From DSUN01 sp035527715 (GTDB lineage Bacteria > Planctomycetota > PUPC01 > DSUN01), in the NCBI GenBank assembly GCA_035527715.1, contig DATKZY010000007.1:1-60048 (forward strand): a stretch of 60,048 nucleotides of DNA. Direction: 5' to 3'. The stretch's first letter is position 1, and each line of letters opens with the position of its first letter. Of this stretch, positions 27,699 through 36,046 are shown piece after piece. Position numbers and translations under genes: made by a program. The notes beneath the pieces are model-generated. The model worked only from the letters and a program-made list of their open reading frames with translations, ran no database searches and was not told where the DNA came from.

Positions 27699-29222
27699 AT
27701 GAGCAAGCCTCGACGCATTCTGTTTCGTGGCGGGGTGGTGATTGACGGCACTGGCGCGCCCGTGCGGCAGGCCGACGTGCTGGTCGAGGGTGGCCGCATC
27801 GCTGCGGTCGGCCAGGTCGCTCCGCAGCCGGGCGACGAGGTGCTCGATGTGTCGGGTCTCACCGTCGCCCCCGGCTTCCACGATGTCCACACCCACTTCG
27901 ACCTCTCGCTCCTGGCCGAGCCGAACCACCTCGATGGCCTTCGGCAGGGGATCACCACCTATCACGTCGGCCAGTGCGGCCTCGGCTTCGCCCCCGCCTC
28001 ACCCGCGACTCAGGCCGTCTTCCGCGACTACCTGGCGGCGATCGCCGGGGACCCGGAGCTGCCGCCCTTCACCACTGTGTCTGAGTATCTCTCGCTCCTC
28101 CAGCGCGGCAGGGTCAACGTCGTCCCCATCCTCCCCCACGGTCTGCTGCGGGCCGAGGTCGCAGGCATGACCCGCGGCCCCCTCACGCCGCCGCAACTGG
28201 ACCGGATGAAGGCCCTTGCCGCCGAGGGCATGGAGCAGGGCGCTCGCGGCATCTCGACTGGCCTCACCTACTTCCCCGGCTGCGAGGCCGACACCGAGGA
28301 GCTGATCGCCGTCGGCCGCGTGGTCGCCGAGCACGGCGGCGTCTACGTGAGCCACCTGCGCAACTATACCGATGGCTTGCTGGAGGCGATTGACGAGGCG
28401 TGCGAGATCGGCCGCCGAGCGGGCCTCCCCGTGCAGATTTCCCACCTGCGCCCGCAGAACAAGTTCCGCGGCCGCGCCGCCGAGGTCCTCACTCACGTCG
28501 AGCGCTGGCGCGAGAGAGGCGTGGATGTTGCCTTCGACATCTACACCTATCTCAAGGGCTACACCCTGATGTCGGCGCTCTTCCTTCCGCCCGAGGTCTA
28601 CGCGGGCGGGGTGGACGCCGCGGTGGCGATGCTGCGCGACCCTGCCAAACGGAGCAAGCTCCGCGCCGCGGTGCCCCAGGCCGATTGGGGCGAGGCCCAC
28701 GTCGCCAGCGTGTGGGGCGAGCGAAACAAGCGGTTCGAGGGCCTGCGCCTCCCCGCCTTCGCCGCCGCGGTGGGCAAGGACGTCTTTGACGCCTGCATTG
28801 ACCTGCTGATTGAGGAGCGGCTGCGCGTTGGCGTCGTCGGCTGGCCCATCGAGGACGCCGACCACCAGGCCGTGCTGAGGCATCCGCTCTGCCTTGTGGG
28901 CAGCGACAGCATCCCGATGGGCGGCGCCCGGCACCCGCGCGCCTCGGGCTGCTTCGCCCGCTACCTCGGCCACTACGTTCGCGAGGTCGGCCTCCTGCCC
29001 TTGGAGGAGGCCATCCGCCGCATCACCTCGGTGCCCGCCCGCCGCTACGGTCTGGCCGACCGCGGCGTCATCGCCGAAGGCATGGCCGCCGACCTCGTCG
29101 TCTTCGACCCCGCCACGATCACCGACCGCGCCACCTACGACCAGCCCCGCCTCCTGGCCGAGGGTGTCCGCCACGTGCTGGTCAATGGCGAGCTGGCGCT
29201 GCGCGACGGCCAACTCACGTGA
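27699..29222 (+). CDS. N-acyl-D-amino-acid deacylase (amidohydrolase family)
   Basis: Zinc amidohydrolase that would release D-amino acids from N-acyl-D-amino acids. 507 aa from ATG 27699. The N-terminal beta-sandwich strand is ILFRGGVVIDGTGAP, followed by the first metal motif HxH in GFHDVHTHFD. The barrel continues with GQCGLGFAP, GISTGLTYFPG (a family hallmark) and the metal His in VYVSHLRNYTDG and VQISHLRP. The late Asp is in CLVGSDSIPMG. The C-terminal strand is GMAADLVVFDPATI. No signal peptide, so cytoplasmic. Other enzymes of this group (dihydropyrimidinase-like, D-glutamate deacylase) cannot be excluded. A degenerate second copy of its 3' end lies at 30866-31042. Confidence 0.9.
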   Translation: MSKPRRILFRGGVVIDGTGAPVRQADVLVEGGRIAAVGQVAPQPGDEVLDVSGLTVAPGFHDVHTHFDLSLLAEPNHLDGLRQGITTYHVGQCGLGFAPASPATQAVFRDYLAAIAGDPELPPFTTVSEYLSLLQRGRVNVVPILPHGLLRAEVAGMTRGPLTPPQLDRMKALAAEGMEQGARGISTGLTYFPGCEADTEELIAVGRVVAEHGGVYVSHLRNYTDGLLEAIDEACEIGRRAGLPVQISHLRPQNKFRGRAAEVLTHVERWRERGVDVAFDIYTYLKGYTLMSALFLPPEVYAGGVDAAVAMLRDPAKRSKLRAAVPQADWGEAHVASVWGERNKRFEGLRLPAFAAAVGKDVFDACIDLLIEERLRVGVVGWPIEDADHQAVLRHPLCLVGSDSIPMGGARHPRASGCFARYLGHYVREVGLLPLEEAIRRITSVPARRYGLADRGVIAEGMAADLVVFDPATITDRATYDQPRLLAEGVRHVLVNGELALRDGQLT

Positions 29223-29298
29223 CGCGTGACCCGTGACGCGTGATCAGAGCAAGACGGCTCCGGCTCTTCTCTCTTCTCACGCATCACGCATCACGGCT
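29215..29298. repeat. Mirrored 7-base array at the deacylase stop
   Basis: Left half: TCACGTG, ACGCGTG, ACCCGTG, ACGCGTG (29215-29242), which includes the TGA stop of the deacylase. Right half, after about 35 bases: CACGCAT, CACGCAT, CACGGCT (29278-29298). The unit is the complement of CACGCGT, which forms the array at 47843-47870. Confidence 0.7.
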
Positions 29299-29348
29299 CA
29301 TTGTGTCCCCCCCAATCATGCAATCATGAGCTTGGAGACGAGAGAGTC

Positions 29349-29377
29349 TTGCGCCGGGCTCCCTGGCAATGTAGAAT
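29349..29377 (+). promoter_or_regulatory. Promoter of the trypsin-SUMF1 gene
   Basis: TTGCGC, 17-base spacer, TAGAAT. The start would be near 29384, 43 bases before the ATG at 29427. Confidence 0.4.
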
Positions 29378-29426
29378 GCCTGTAGAGGTGTCGCCTGAAA
29401 CGAGGGCCTGTGTGGAGGCGTTACCC

Positions 29427-30809
29427 ATGTTCACGACTGCGCGGGTTCGGTTGGCGTTCGTCCTGACAGCCTGCGGGCCGGCGCTCTGGGCCTGGGCCGG
29501 CGAGCGGCCGAGCGCGACAGGCACCGCCTTCTTCGTCGGCAAAGGCGGCTATCTGCTCACCTGCGCCCACGTGGTGAAGGGCGCGGGGAGAGTCGAGGTC
29601 TCCATCGGCCTCAAGAGCCTGGAGGCCGCGGTGCTGGCCATGGATGAGGAACTCGACCTGGCGCTCCTCCAAGTGCGTGTCGAGGGCGTGGCCACGCTGC
29701 CCCTGGCGAACTCCAACGCCGTGGAGGTCGGGACTGAGGTGCGCGCCTTCGGATTCCCGCTCTCCAGCGTGATTGGGGAAGACCTCAAGGTGACGAAGGG
29801 AACGATCTCGGGCATCTCCATGCGGGCAGCGCAGAAGGTCTTGCAGGTTGATGCGGCCGTGAACCCCGGCAACAGCGGCGGCCCGCTCGTCAACGAGAAG
29901 GGCGAGGTGGTGGGGGTCGTGAGCGCCAAGATCGTGGACGTGAAGGTGTCCAACGTCGGCTTCTCGGTCCCCATCAACTACGCCAAGCCCATGCTCGAAA
30001 AGCAGGGCGTGGAGTTTGGCAAGGAGGGGGCCAAGGAGAAGCTCGACGGCCCGGCCCTCGTGAAGATGGTCTCCCCCTCCGTCGCGCTCGTGAGCGTCTG
30101 GCCGGCCGTGCGAGTGGTTGACCTTGGCCGCGGCGTGAAGATGGAGTTCATCCGCATTCCCGCAGGCTCTTTCATGATGGGCTCCGAAAAGGGAGCGCAG
30201 CACGAGAAGCCGGTTCACAAGGTCACTATCGCGAAGCCGTTCTACATGGGGAAGTACGAGGTCACACAGGAGCAGTGGCAGGCGGTGATGGGCAACAACC
30301 CCAGCAGGTACAAGGGGCCGAAGAACCCCGTTGGGCTTGTCTCCTGGCACGATTGCCAGGCATTCGTGAAGAAGCTGAATGATCGTGTGAAGGGCGCGAG
30401 GTTCACCCTGCCCACCGACGCGGAATGGGAGTATGCCTGCCGCGCCGGCAGCAAGACCGACTTCTGCTTTGGCGATGACGAGAAGCAACTTGGGGAATAC
30501 GGCTGGTACAAGGATAACTCGCAGGGGGAGGCCCCTCCTGTGGGCGGGAAGAAGCCCAATGCCTGGGGCCTCTTCGACGTGCACGGCAATGTCAATGAAT
30601 GGTGCGAGGATGTCTGGCACCGCGACTACGAAGGCGCCCCCAGTGATGGTTCAGCTTGGCTCGAGGGCGGGGAGCAGAGCCTTCGCGTCCTGCGGGGCGG
30701 TTCGTGGGTCAACAATCCCTCGTTCTGCCGTTCCGCCTTCCGGCTCAGGCTCGACCCGACGGACGGGAACGTCGGCCTCGGCTGTCGGGTGGTTCTCCGA
30801 GACTTTTGA
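29427..30809 (+). CDS. Trypsin-like protease fused to a formylglycine-generating-enzyme-like (SUMF1) domain
   Basis: 460-aa exported protein. ATG 29427 is preferred because GGAGG lies eight bases upstream. The hydrophobic N-terminus contains a lipobox-like LTAC (Cys16), so it may be a lipoprotein. The protease domain is residues about 28-200 with triad His48 (CAHVVKG), Asp77 (EELDLALL) and Ser150 (NPGNSGGPL). The SUMF1/FGE-type domain is about 235-460: VKMEFIRIPAGSFMMGSE, YEVTQEQWQAVMGNNPSRY, LPTDAEWEYACRAG, GNVNEWCEDVW and LRGGSWVNNPSFCRSAFR. The FGE active-site Cys pair is not obvious, so a binding rather than catalytic role is likely. No PDZ domain. It lies between the complete deacylase and its 3' duplicate. 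Confidence 0.88.
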   Translation: MFTTARVRLAFVLTACGPALWAWAGERPSATGTAFFVGKGGYLLTCAHVVKGAGRVEVSIGLKSLEAAVLAMDEELDLALLQVRVEGVATLPLANSNAVEVGTEVRAFGFPLSSVIGEDLKVTKGTISGISMRAAQKVLQVDAAVNPGNSGGPLVNEKGEVVGVVSAKIVDVKVSNVGFSVPINYAKPMLEKQGVEFGKEGAKEKLDGPALVKMVSPSVALVSVWPAVRVVDLGRGVKMEFIRIPAGSFMMGSEKGAQHEKPVHKVTIAKPFYMGKYEVTQEQWQAVMGNNPSRYKGPKNPVGLVSWHDCQAFVKKLNDRVKGARFTLPTDAEWEYACRAGSKTDFCFGDDEKQLGEYGWYKDNSQGEAPPVGGKKPNAWGLFDVHGNVNEWCEDVWHRDYEGAPSDGSAWLEGGEQSLRVLRGGSWVNNPSFCRSAFRLRLDPTDGNVGLGCRVVLRDF

Positions 30810-30865
30810 TTACCGTTTAGGGTTTCTCCGTCTTACCGTCTTTTCTTCCGCCCGCCCGTCGTGAT

Positions 30866-31042
30866 GGCCTCCATGACCGTGGCGTGATTGCCGAAGGCAT
30901 GGCCGCCGACCTCGTCGTCTTCGACCCCGCCACGATCACCGACCGGGCCACCTACGATCAGCCCCGCCTCCTCGCCGAGGGCGTGCGCCACGTCCTCGTG
31001 AACGGGGAACTGACGCTGCGCGGTGGCCGGCTTGCGCCGTGA
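30866..31042 (+). pseudogene. Duplicated 3' fragment of an N-acyl-D-amino-acid deacylase gene
   Basis: The last 59 codons, including the stop, repeat the end of the deacylase at 29222 at clearly high DNA and protein identity (RGVIAEGMAADLVVFDPAT and LLAEGVRHVLVNGEL are shared). There is no start, no N-terminal part and no promoter. Differences are mostly synonymous, plus a changed C-terminus (LRGGRLAP instead of LRDGQLT), so the fragment derives from a diverged paralogue that was otherwise lost. The rest of the 30810-31046 gap shows nothing else. Confidence 0.85.
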
Positions 31043-31046
31043 CGAG

Positions 31047-31973
31047 TCATCCCCTTGTCACCGTATTCTCCAGTACCCCTATCTTCTCAATCTCGCACCG
31101 CACGACATCGCCCGACTTCAGCTTGATGCCCCGCACCTTGCCGATGCCAGCGGGGGTGCCCGTAGCGATGACGTCGCCCGGCTCGAGCGTGACCCAGCGG
31201 GAGATGAAGGCGACGATCTCGGCACAGTTGTAGATCATCCCGCTCGTGTTCGCGTCCTGCATCACGTGGCCGTTCACGCTCAGGCAGATGTCCAGGTTCA
31301 TCGGGTCGCCGATCTCGTCGGCGGTCGTGATGCACGGGCCCATCGGGGCGAAGCCGTCGGGCCACTTGCCGTTCAGCCAGTCGAAGAACTTGTCGAAGTC
31401 CTCCGTCTTCGTGCGCTTCTGGACGCAGAAGTCGCGCTCGGAAACGTCGTTGACGATGGTGTAGCCGGCGATGTAGCGGGGCGCGTCCTTGGCGGCCACG
31501 TCCTTCGCCTTGCGGCCGATGACGATGCCCAGCTCGACCTCCCAGTCCACCCAGTGCGAGTGGCGGGTGATGGGGATATCGCCGCCGGGGCGGTTGACGG
31601 TGGTCGAGGGCGGCTTCATGAACACGCGGGGCGTCTGCTCGCGTTTCGCCCGTGCGCGCCGGCCTTCTTCCTCGAGATGCGAGGTGTAGTTGCCGGCGAG
31701 CAAGAGGAGCTTGCGGGGGCAGGGCACGGGCGCTTCGAGCCGCACGATCGCCAGAGGCACGAGGAGGCCGCGCTTGGGGTTCTTCTGCGCGAAGCGGGCG
31801 GCCGCCTTTGCCGCGCGGAGGCCCTTGCTGCCCATCTCCAGCAGGGCGATCATGTCCACCGGCAGATTCGGGCCGTCGCTCGCCCGGCTGGCCGACACGA
31901 TGTCGGCGACGCTGTCGCCCACGATTGCCCCGATGTGGTTCGCCTTGCCCTTGCGAAATGTCACGAGACGCAT
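31047..31973 (-). CDS. Fumarylacetoacetate hydrolase family protein
   Basis: Metal-dependent C-C bond hydrolase or decarboxylase of the FAH superfamily. 308 aa; AAGGAGAATCGC precedes the ATG at 31973. The N-terminal small domain starts MRLVTFRKGKANHIGAIVGD. The catalytic domain has LLAGNYTSHLEEE, VFMKPPSTTVNRPG, WEVELGIVIGRKAKDV (the acidic metal ligands), YTIVNDVSERD and VIATGTPAGIG. These match 2-hydroxyhepta-2,4-diene-1,7-dioate isomerase / acylpyruvase-like members. The substrate cannot be assigned. It ends four bases from the deacylase fragment on the opposite strand. Confidence 0.93.
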   Translation of the reverse strand: MRLVTFRKGKANHIGAIVGDSVADIVSASRASDGPNLPVDMIALLEMGSKGLRAAKAAARFAQKNPKRGLLVPLAIVRLEAPVPCPRKLLLLAGNYTSHLEEEGRRARAKREQTPRVFMKPPSTTVNRPGGDIPITRHSHWVDWEVELGIVIGRKAKDVAAKDAPRYIAGYTIVNDVSERDFCVQKRTKTEDFDKFFDWLNGKWPDGFAPMGPCITTADEIGDPMNLDICLSVNGHVMQDANTSGMIYNCAEIVAFISRWVTLEPGDVIATGTPAGIGKVRGIKLKSGDVVRCEIEKIGVLENTVTRG

Positions 31974-32023
31974 TGCGATTCTCCTTGGTCTGTGCTACAG
32001 GAAACGTGCAGCGGCCGGGGGCG

Positions 32024-32096
32024 ATGGGACCCATGGGACGTATGGGACCTATGGGACGGGTCATCCCATATGTCCCATTGGTCCCATACGTCCCAT
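32024..32096. repeat. Mirrored 9-base array (clearest example)
   Basis: ATGGGAC begins four units at 32024, 32033, 32042 and 32051. After a short spacer, TCCCAT occurs at 32064, 32073, 32082 and 32091. The period is exactly 9 on both sides; seven bases are fixed and two vary per unit. It fills most of the gap between lysE-like and FAH genes and could fold into a hairpin of about 35 bp. Confidence 0.85.
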
Positions 32097-32118
32097 GCGT
32101 TTGGCCAAGCCATACCCC

Positions 32119-32787
32119 TCATGGTTGCTGGGCCTTGGGGGCCACGGCGCGCGCCCCGGCGAAGGTGCGGATGGCGCCGAGGATGAAGTAGCCGCCAAAG
32201 CCCAGCATCACGACGCCACAGGCGCCGATGAGCCAGCGATAGGCCGCCTCGGGCATCACCAGCGCCACCCCCGCCGCCACGAGGAAGTACCAGGCGATGT
32301 CCGACAGCTCGTGGCCGCAGTAGAAGGCGGCCACGCCGGCCTTCCCGGATTCGCGCGAGAGCGCGATGTACTTCAGCCCAATCGTCGCCCACCAGAGCGA
32401 CCAGTAGGGGTTCGCCAGCGAGATCAGCGCCCCTGCGAGCACAGGATTCCCCAGGAGCGCGCCCGCCTCGTGCTCCGCCGCGAGCCGCGCTCCTCCGGTC
32501 GCCGATGAGAGCATTCCATAGCCCATCCAGAGCAGCACGGCGCCGCCGACGAGCCCGATGGCCGCTCCCACACGCGGCCGGGCCAGCAGCGGCCCCAGGC
32601 CCGCGAGCACCAGCACCAGGAGCGTCAGCTCCAGGAGCGCGTGGCCCAGCACCAGGAGTGGGCCGCCCGCCAGGAACCCCCGCTGCATCGTGTAGCCGAT
32701 GCTTGCGGTCAGCAGCGGCCCGGGCATCATCGCGCCCGAGAGGCCGATGACGAATGCGCTCCCGAAAATTGCCCACTTGCTCTTCAC
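32119..32787 (-). CDS. LysE/RhtB-family amino-acid exporter
   Basis: Inner-membrane translocator, 222 aa from ATG 32787. Six hydrophobic segments. The N-terminal family motif is AFVIGLSGAMMPGPLLTASI, with GFLAGGPLLVLGHALLEL following. NPYWSLWWATIGL is in the middle. Related proteins export amino acids or other small molecules; the substrate here is unknown. It has its own promoter with a perfect -10. The FAH gene downstream is separated by the mirrored array, which may terminate or process the message. Confidence 0.88.
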   Translation of the reverse strand: MKSKWAIFGSAFVIGLSGAMMPGPLLTASIGYTMQRGFLAGGPLLVLGHALLELTLLVLVLAGLGPLLARPRVGAAIGLVGGAVLLWMGYGMLSSATGGARLAAEHEAGALLGNPVLAGALISLANPYWSLWWATIGLKYIALSRESGKAGVAAFYCGHELSDIAWYFLVAAGVALVMPEAAYRWLIGACGVVMLGFGGYFILGAIRTFAGARAVAPKAQQP

Positions 32788-32821
32788 GCCCAGCCTCGCG
32801 CCGCGGTGGAATGGGGCTGTG

Positions 32822-32849
32822 ATTATAGCACGTGGCGAGATTGGGGCAA
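32822..32849 (-). promoter_or_regulatory. Promoter of the LysE-like gene
   Basis: Minus strand: TTGCCC, 16-base spacer ending TGC, then TATAAT. The TG one base before the -10 makes it an extended -10. The start would be near 32815. Confidence 0.55.
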
Positions 32850-32857
32850 AGGCGGCT

Positions 32858-35800
32858 CTAGGGTCTGTCGAAGCTCTTGCTCGCCGGCTTGTCGCTCTTG
32901 AGCTCGAAGCGGTCGTAGCTCAGCTCGCCCGGCTGGCAGAGGGTGAGGATGACCTGCTTCGGCCTCACCTGGACCACCCCCAGCGTGCCCTTGAAGCGGA
33001 TGTTAGCGACCCGCAACTCCTGCGGCTCGGGGGAAAGGAACAGGTAGTCGCTTCCCGCCGCCGTGGCGACCTCAAGGGCCTCGGGCTGGCCGTGGACGGA
33101 GATGGCGGGGGGCTTCTCGTCCCGCAGGCGCGGGTAGAGGACGAAGGGGAGGCTCGTGCCCGGGGCGAGCACGAGGTGGAGGCCATACTGGTCGGTCGAG
33201 GGCGGGCCGGCACTGTGGGTCTTGATGCTCAGGAACTCGGTTTTCAGCGCGCCCTTCTCAAGCGGCAGAAGCGCCTTCGCCGCAGGCGGGAGCCAGAGGT
33301 CGAGGTCCACGTCGTGCTGGCCCTTGACGCGGATGGTCGTGTCGTCGTGCTTGTCGAGCTGAGGGGCCTCAGGCGTGTTCATCCAGAGGCGCCAGTTGCC
33401 CGCCTTGGGTGCGTCCTTGGCCACGTCGTCGCGGATGAAGAAGTAGTTGGGGCCGAGCGGGTCGGCGTCCTTCACCAGCAGCACGTAGCGGTCCCAGGCG
33501 CCCTGGCGGTTGTGGATGAAGTCGGCGGCGGGCGTGGTGGCGAAGGCGGCGATCTTGCCCTCGCCATTGATGTCCACGCGGTTGTGGTGCTCGGCGGGGT
33601 CCATGCCGTGGTAGCCGAAGTCGCAGCAGAGGGGGCGGCCTTTGCCCCATAGCTCGAAGCTGCCCTTGTCGTCGTCGTAGTGGTCGTGGAGGTGGCCCTG
33701 GATCAGGTGGAGCCAGGTTTCGCGGTCGCTGGGGAAGTGGGCTCGGAGGACGACGCCGCTGCCCGGGAAGTGCTCGCTGCCCCACTTGGGTGCGCCCTTG
33801 GCGGGCACGGTGTCGAAGAGCACCTCGCGGATGCCGTCGGTGGCGGGATAGGCGCCGCCGATGCCGGGCCAGGTGGGGCAGCCCTGCTGCTCCCACATCC
33901 AGCGCATCGCGTTCGCGTAGTCGGGGTCGCGCTGGCGCCACACGCCGGCGAGATAGCCGGGCAGGCAGGTGGTCTCGTAGAGCCACGTGTTGCCGATGGG
34001 GGGCGAGCGGCGGAGGCCCTTGAAGCGTGGGTCGGGCGGCGTGGCGATCTTGGCGAGCCACTCGACCGCCTTCTTCAGCCGCTCGTGGTAGAGCAGGTCG
34101 TCGCCGAGGCCGAGGTTCTTCCGCGCGTAGCCGATGGCCACGATGAAGTCGAGCGCGACCGTGGCGTAGTGGGGGGCCTCGAGCCAGCCGCCGTTCGGCC
34201 CCGACCAGGTCTCGACCTCGTGAAACATCTCGCCGACGCCTGTCTTGCGCCACGCCTCGGCCATCGTGTGCCTCGGGAAGAGGAACGACAGGAAGGCCAG
34301 CTCGGCGTAGACGAGGGTGGTCATGTTCGGGTTGGCCGAGAAGCCGAGGCGGGGCGACCAGTATTTCTCCGAGGCCAGCTTGTAGGCGAGGAAGAGCATG
34401 CGGGCGCGCAGCACCTCGCGCTCCCGCGAGGTCAGGTGCGGCATCGCCAGGTCAATGAGCACGGGCAGGTAGCCGGTGGGGCCGCTCGTCATCCAGTTGT
34501 GGGGCGCGATGCCCATGCCCGGGCCGGTCACGTGGCGCAGGATGTTCTCGGTGCAGGCGAGGCTCTCCCGCATCACCATGCAGCGCAGGTGGCTCTCGGC
34601 GGGCCAGGGAATGCCCAGGAGCGCCGCGGCGGCCAACGTATCCTTCCGCGGCAGGCCCTGGGGCCACGGACGCTTATCGGGCGGGACGCCCATGTGCCAG
34701 AAGCCCTCGGCGTCCTCGATGGGCTTGGCGCCCTTCGCCCACGCGGCGGCACTGGCGAGCTTCTTGAGGAACGGCACGTCCTGGCCCATCGCCTGGCGCA
34801 GCCGCTCGCGGTCGGCCTTCGTGATGGTGATGAGGGGGTACGACTGCGGCGGCGTGTCGTCGGTCAGCACGTAGTCCTTCACCTCGTCGAGCGGCGATTC
34901 GGCGTGCTTGATCTGGCGGCGGGCGGTGTCGGCGGGGCCGACGGCGGTGTTGGGGCCGATGCGCTCGTCGGGCGTCCTCGGCGCGAGCGAGAGGCCCCAG
35001 GTGCGGACGCCCTTTCGCAGCGGCAGGCTGAGCGTGGCGGCGCGGCCCTTGCGGACCAGGCGGAACGCGGCGGCGCGATATGCCTCGCGGTCTTCGGGAT
35101 TCCAGCCGAGGGGGTCGCCCGTGAAGATGCCGACGGCCCAAGTCTTCTGCGTGTCCCACAGCTCGAGCCACGTGCTCACGTCCTCGACCCACCATTGAAT
35201 CCAGGGCGTGAAGGTGGTGGTCTCCTCCTGGCCGTCCTCGATGGGATAGGCTTTGGAGACGCCGAGGGCGGTCTGTCGCCAGGCGCCCTTCGTGCGATAG
35301 TAGTCCCACACGCCGGTGCCGGGCTCGAAGCCCGCGAGGGTCCATTCCAGCGAGGCGGTGTTGCCCTCGAAGGCGAAGCGCTCCTGCCAGAGCACCTCGG
35401 GCTGGCCGCGGATGACGCGGAGCCAGGCGTCGTACTTGCCCTTCTCGAACTCGTAGTGGAACATCGCCTCGGTGGTCACGGGGCCGGGGTGGACGATTGC
35501 CTTGAGCGATAGCAGGTCGCCCGTGCCCTGGAAGCGACCCGCCCCGACCCACGGGCTGCCGCCGGCGTTCTGGAGGCGGAGGAGGGGAGGGGACGCGTCC
35601 TTCTCCGCCGTCTTCTGGTCGCTCCCCTTCGGCACCTCGATGCGGAGCGCGCCGTTGCCGATCTGCCAGCGGTCCTTCGCCTCGGTGACGGCCATTGGCG
35701 CGGCGATGGGCTTGGCAGCCGGCTTCGCCTCCAGCCGGAGCGACCTCTCGGCGAACGCCGGCAGGTCCACGACGCACCAGAGCTGTCGCTTCTTGTCGTC

Positions 35801-36046
35801 GGAGACCATCGTCTGGAACGGGATTTCGGTCGCCGCGTCGCCCTCGACGAGCATCAGGCGATGGTGCGCCGGGTCTCCCGTCACCCGGATCGGGATGTCG
35901 AAGTGCACCAGCTCGCCCGTCCACCCGTGGCCGATGTGGTCCTTCATCCTGGCTTCCCACAACGCCTGTGCCTGTTCGGCGCTGAAAAGTGGAGAGGCGG
36001 CAGGAGTGACCAGCAGGAGCAAGGCAAGCGCCAGTCGCTTCTTCAT
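32858..36046 (-). CDS. Secreted heparinase II/III-like (alginate-lyase-fold) protein
   Basis: Large exported protein, 1062 aa. Signal peptide: KKRLALALLLLVTPAASPLFSA. The N-terminal part, about residues 25-380, is rich in beta strands. The middle, about 400-720, looks like the helical toroid of polysaccharide lyases (WMTSGPTGYLPVLIDLAMPHL, PNGGWLEAPHYATVALDF). The C-terminal part resembles the heparinase II/III beta-sandwich: FPGSGVVLRAHFPSDRETW, HLHDHYDDDKGSFELWGKG, CCDFGYHGMD and AEHHNRVDINGEG. His/Tyr residues in these segments are candidate catalytic residues, but I cannot name them with confidence. It starts in ATGA overlap with the phosphoesterase gene. The polysaccharide substrate is unknown. 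Confidence 0.75.
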   Translation of the reverse strand: MKKRLALALLLLVTPAASPLFSAEQAQALWEARMKDHIGHGWTGELVHFDIPIRVTGDPAHHRLMLVEGDAATEIPFQTMVSDDKKRQLWCVVDLPAFAERSLRLEAKPAAKPIAAPMAVTEAKDRWQIGNGALRIEVPKGSDQKTAEKDASPPLLRLQNAGGSPWVGAGRFQGTGDLLSLKAIVHPGPVTTEAMFHYEFEKGKYDAWLRVIRGQPEVLWQERFAFEGNTASLEWTLAGFEPGTGVWDYYRTKGAWRQTALGVSKAYPIEDGQEETTTFTPWIQWWVEDVSTWLELWDTQKTWAVGIFTGDPLGWNPEDREAYRAAAFRLVRKGRAATLSLPLRKGVRTWGLSLAPRTPDERIGPNTAVGPADTARRQIKHAESPLDEVKDYVLTDDTPPQSYPLITITKADRERLRQAMGQDVPFLKKLASAAAWAKGAKPIEDAEGFWHMGVPPDKRPWPQGLPRKDTLAAAALLGIPWPAESHLRCMVMRESLACTENILRHVTGPGMGIAPHNWMTSGPTGYLPVLIDLAMPHLTSREREVLRARMLFLAYKLASEKYWSPRLGFSANPNMTTLVYAELAFLSFLFPRHTMAEAWRKTGVGEMFHEVETWSGPNGGWLEAPHYATVALDFIVAIGYARKNLGLGDDLLYHERLKKAVEWLAKIATPPDPRFKGLRRSPPIGNTWLYETTCLPGYLAGVWRQRDPDYANAMRWMWEQQGCPTWPGIGGAYPATDGIREVLFDTVPAKGAPKWGSEHFPGSGVVLRAHFPSDRETWLHLIQGHLHDHYDDDKGSFELWGKGRPLCCDFGYHGMDPAEHHNRVDINGEGKIAAFATTPAADFIHNRQGAWDRYVLLVKDADPLGPNYFFIRDDVAKDAPKAGNWRLWMNTPEAPQLDKHDDTTIRVKGQHDVDLDLWLPPAAKALLPLEKGALKTEFLSIKTHSAGPPSTDQYGLHLVLAPGTSLPFVLYPRLRDEKPPAISVHGQPEALEVATAAGSDYLFLSPEPQELRVANIRFKGTLGVVQVRPKQVILTLCQPGELSYDRFELKSDKPASKSFDRP

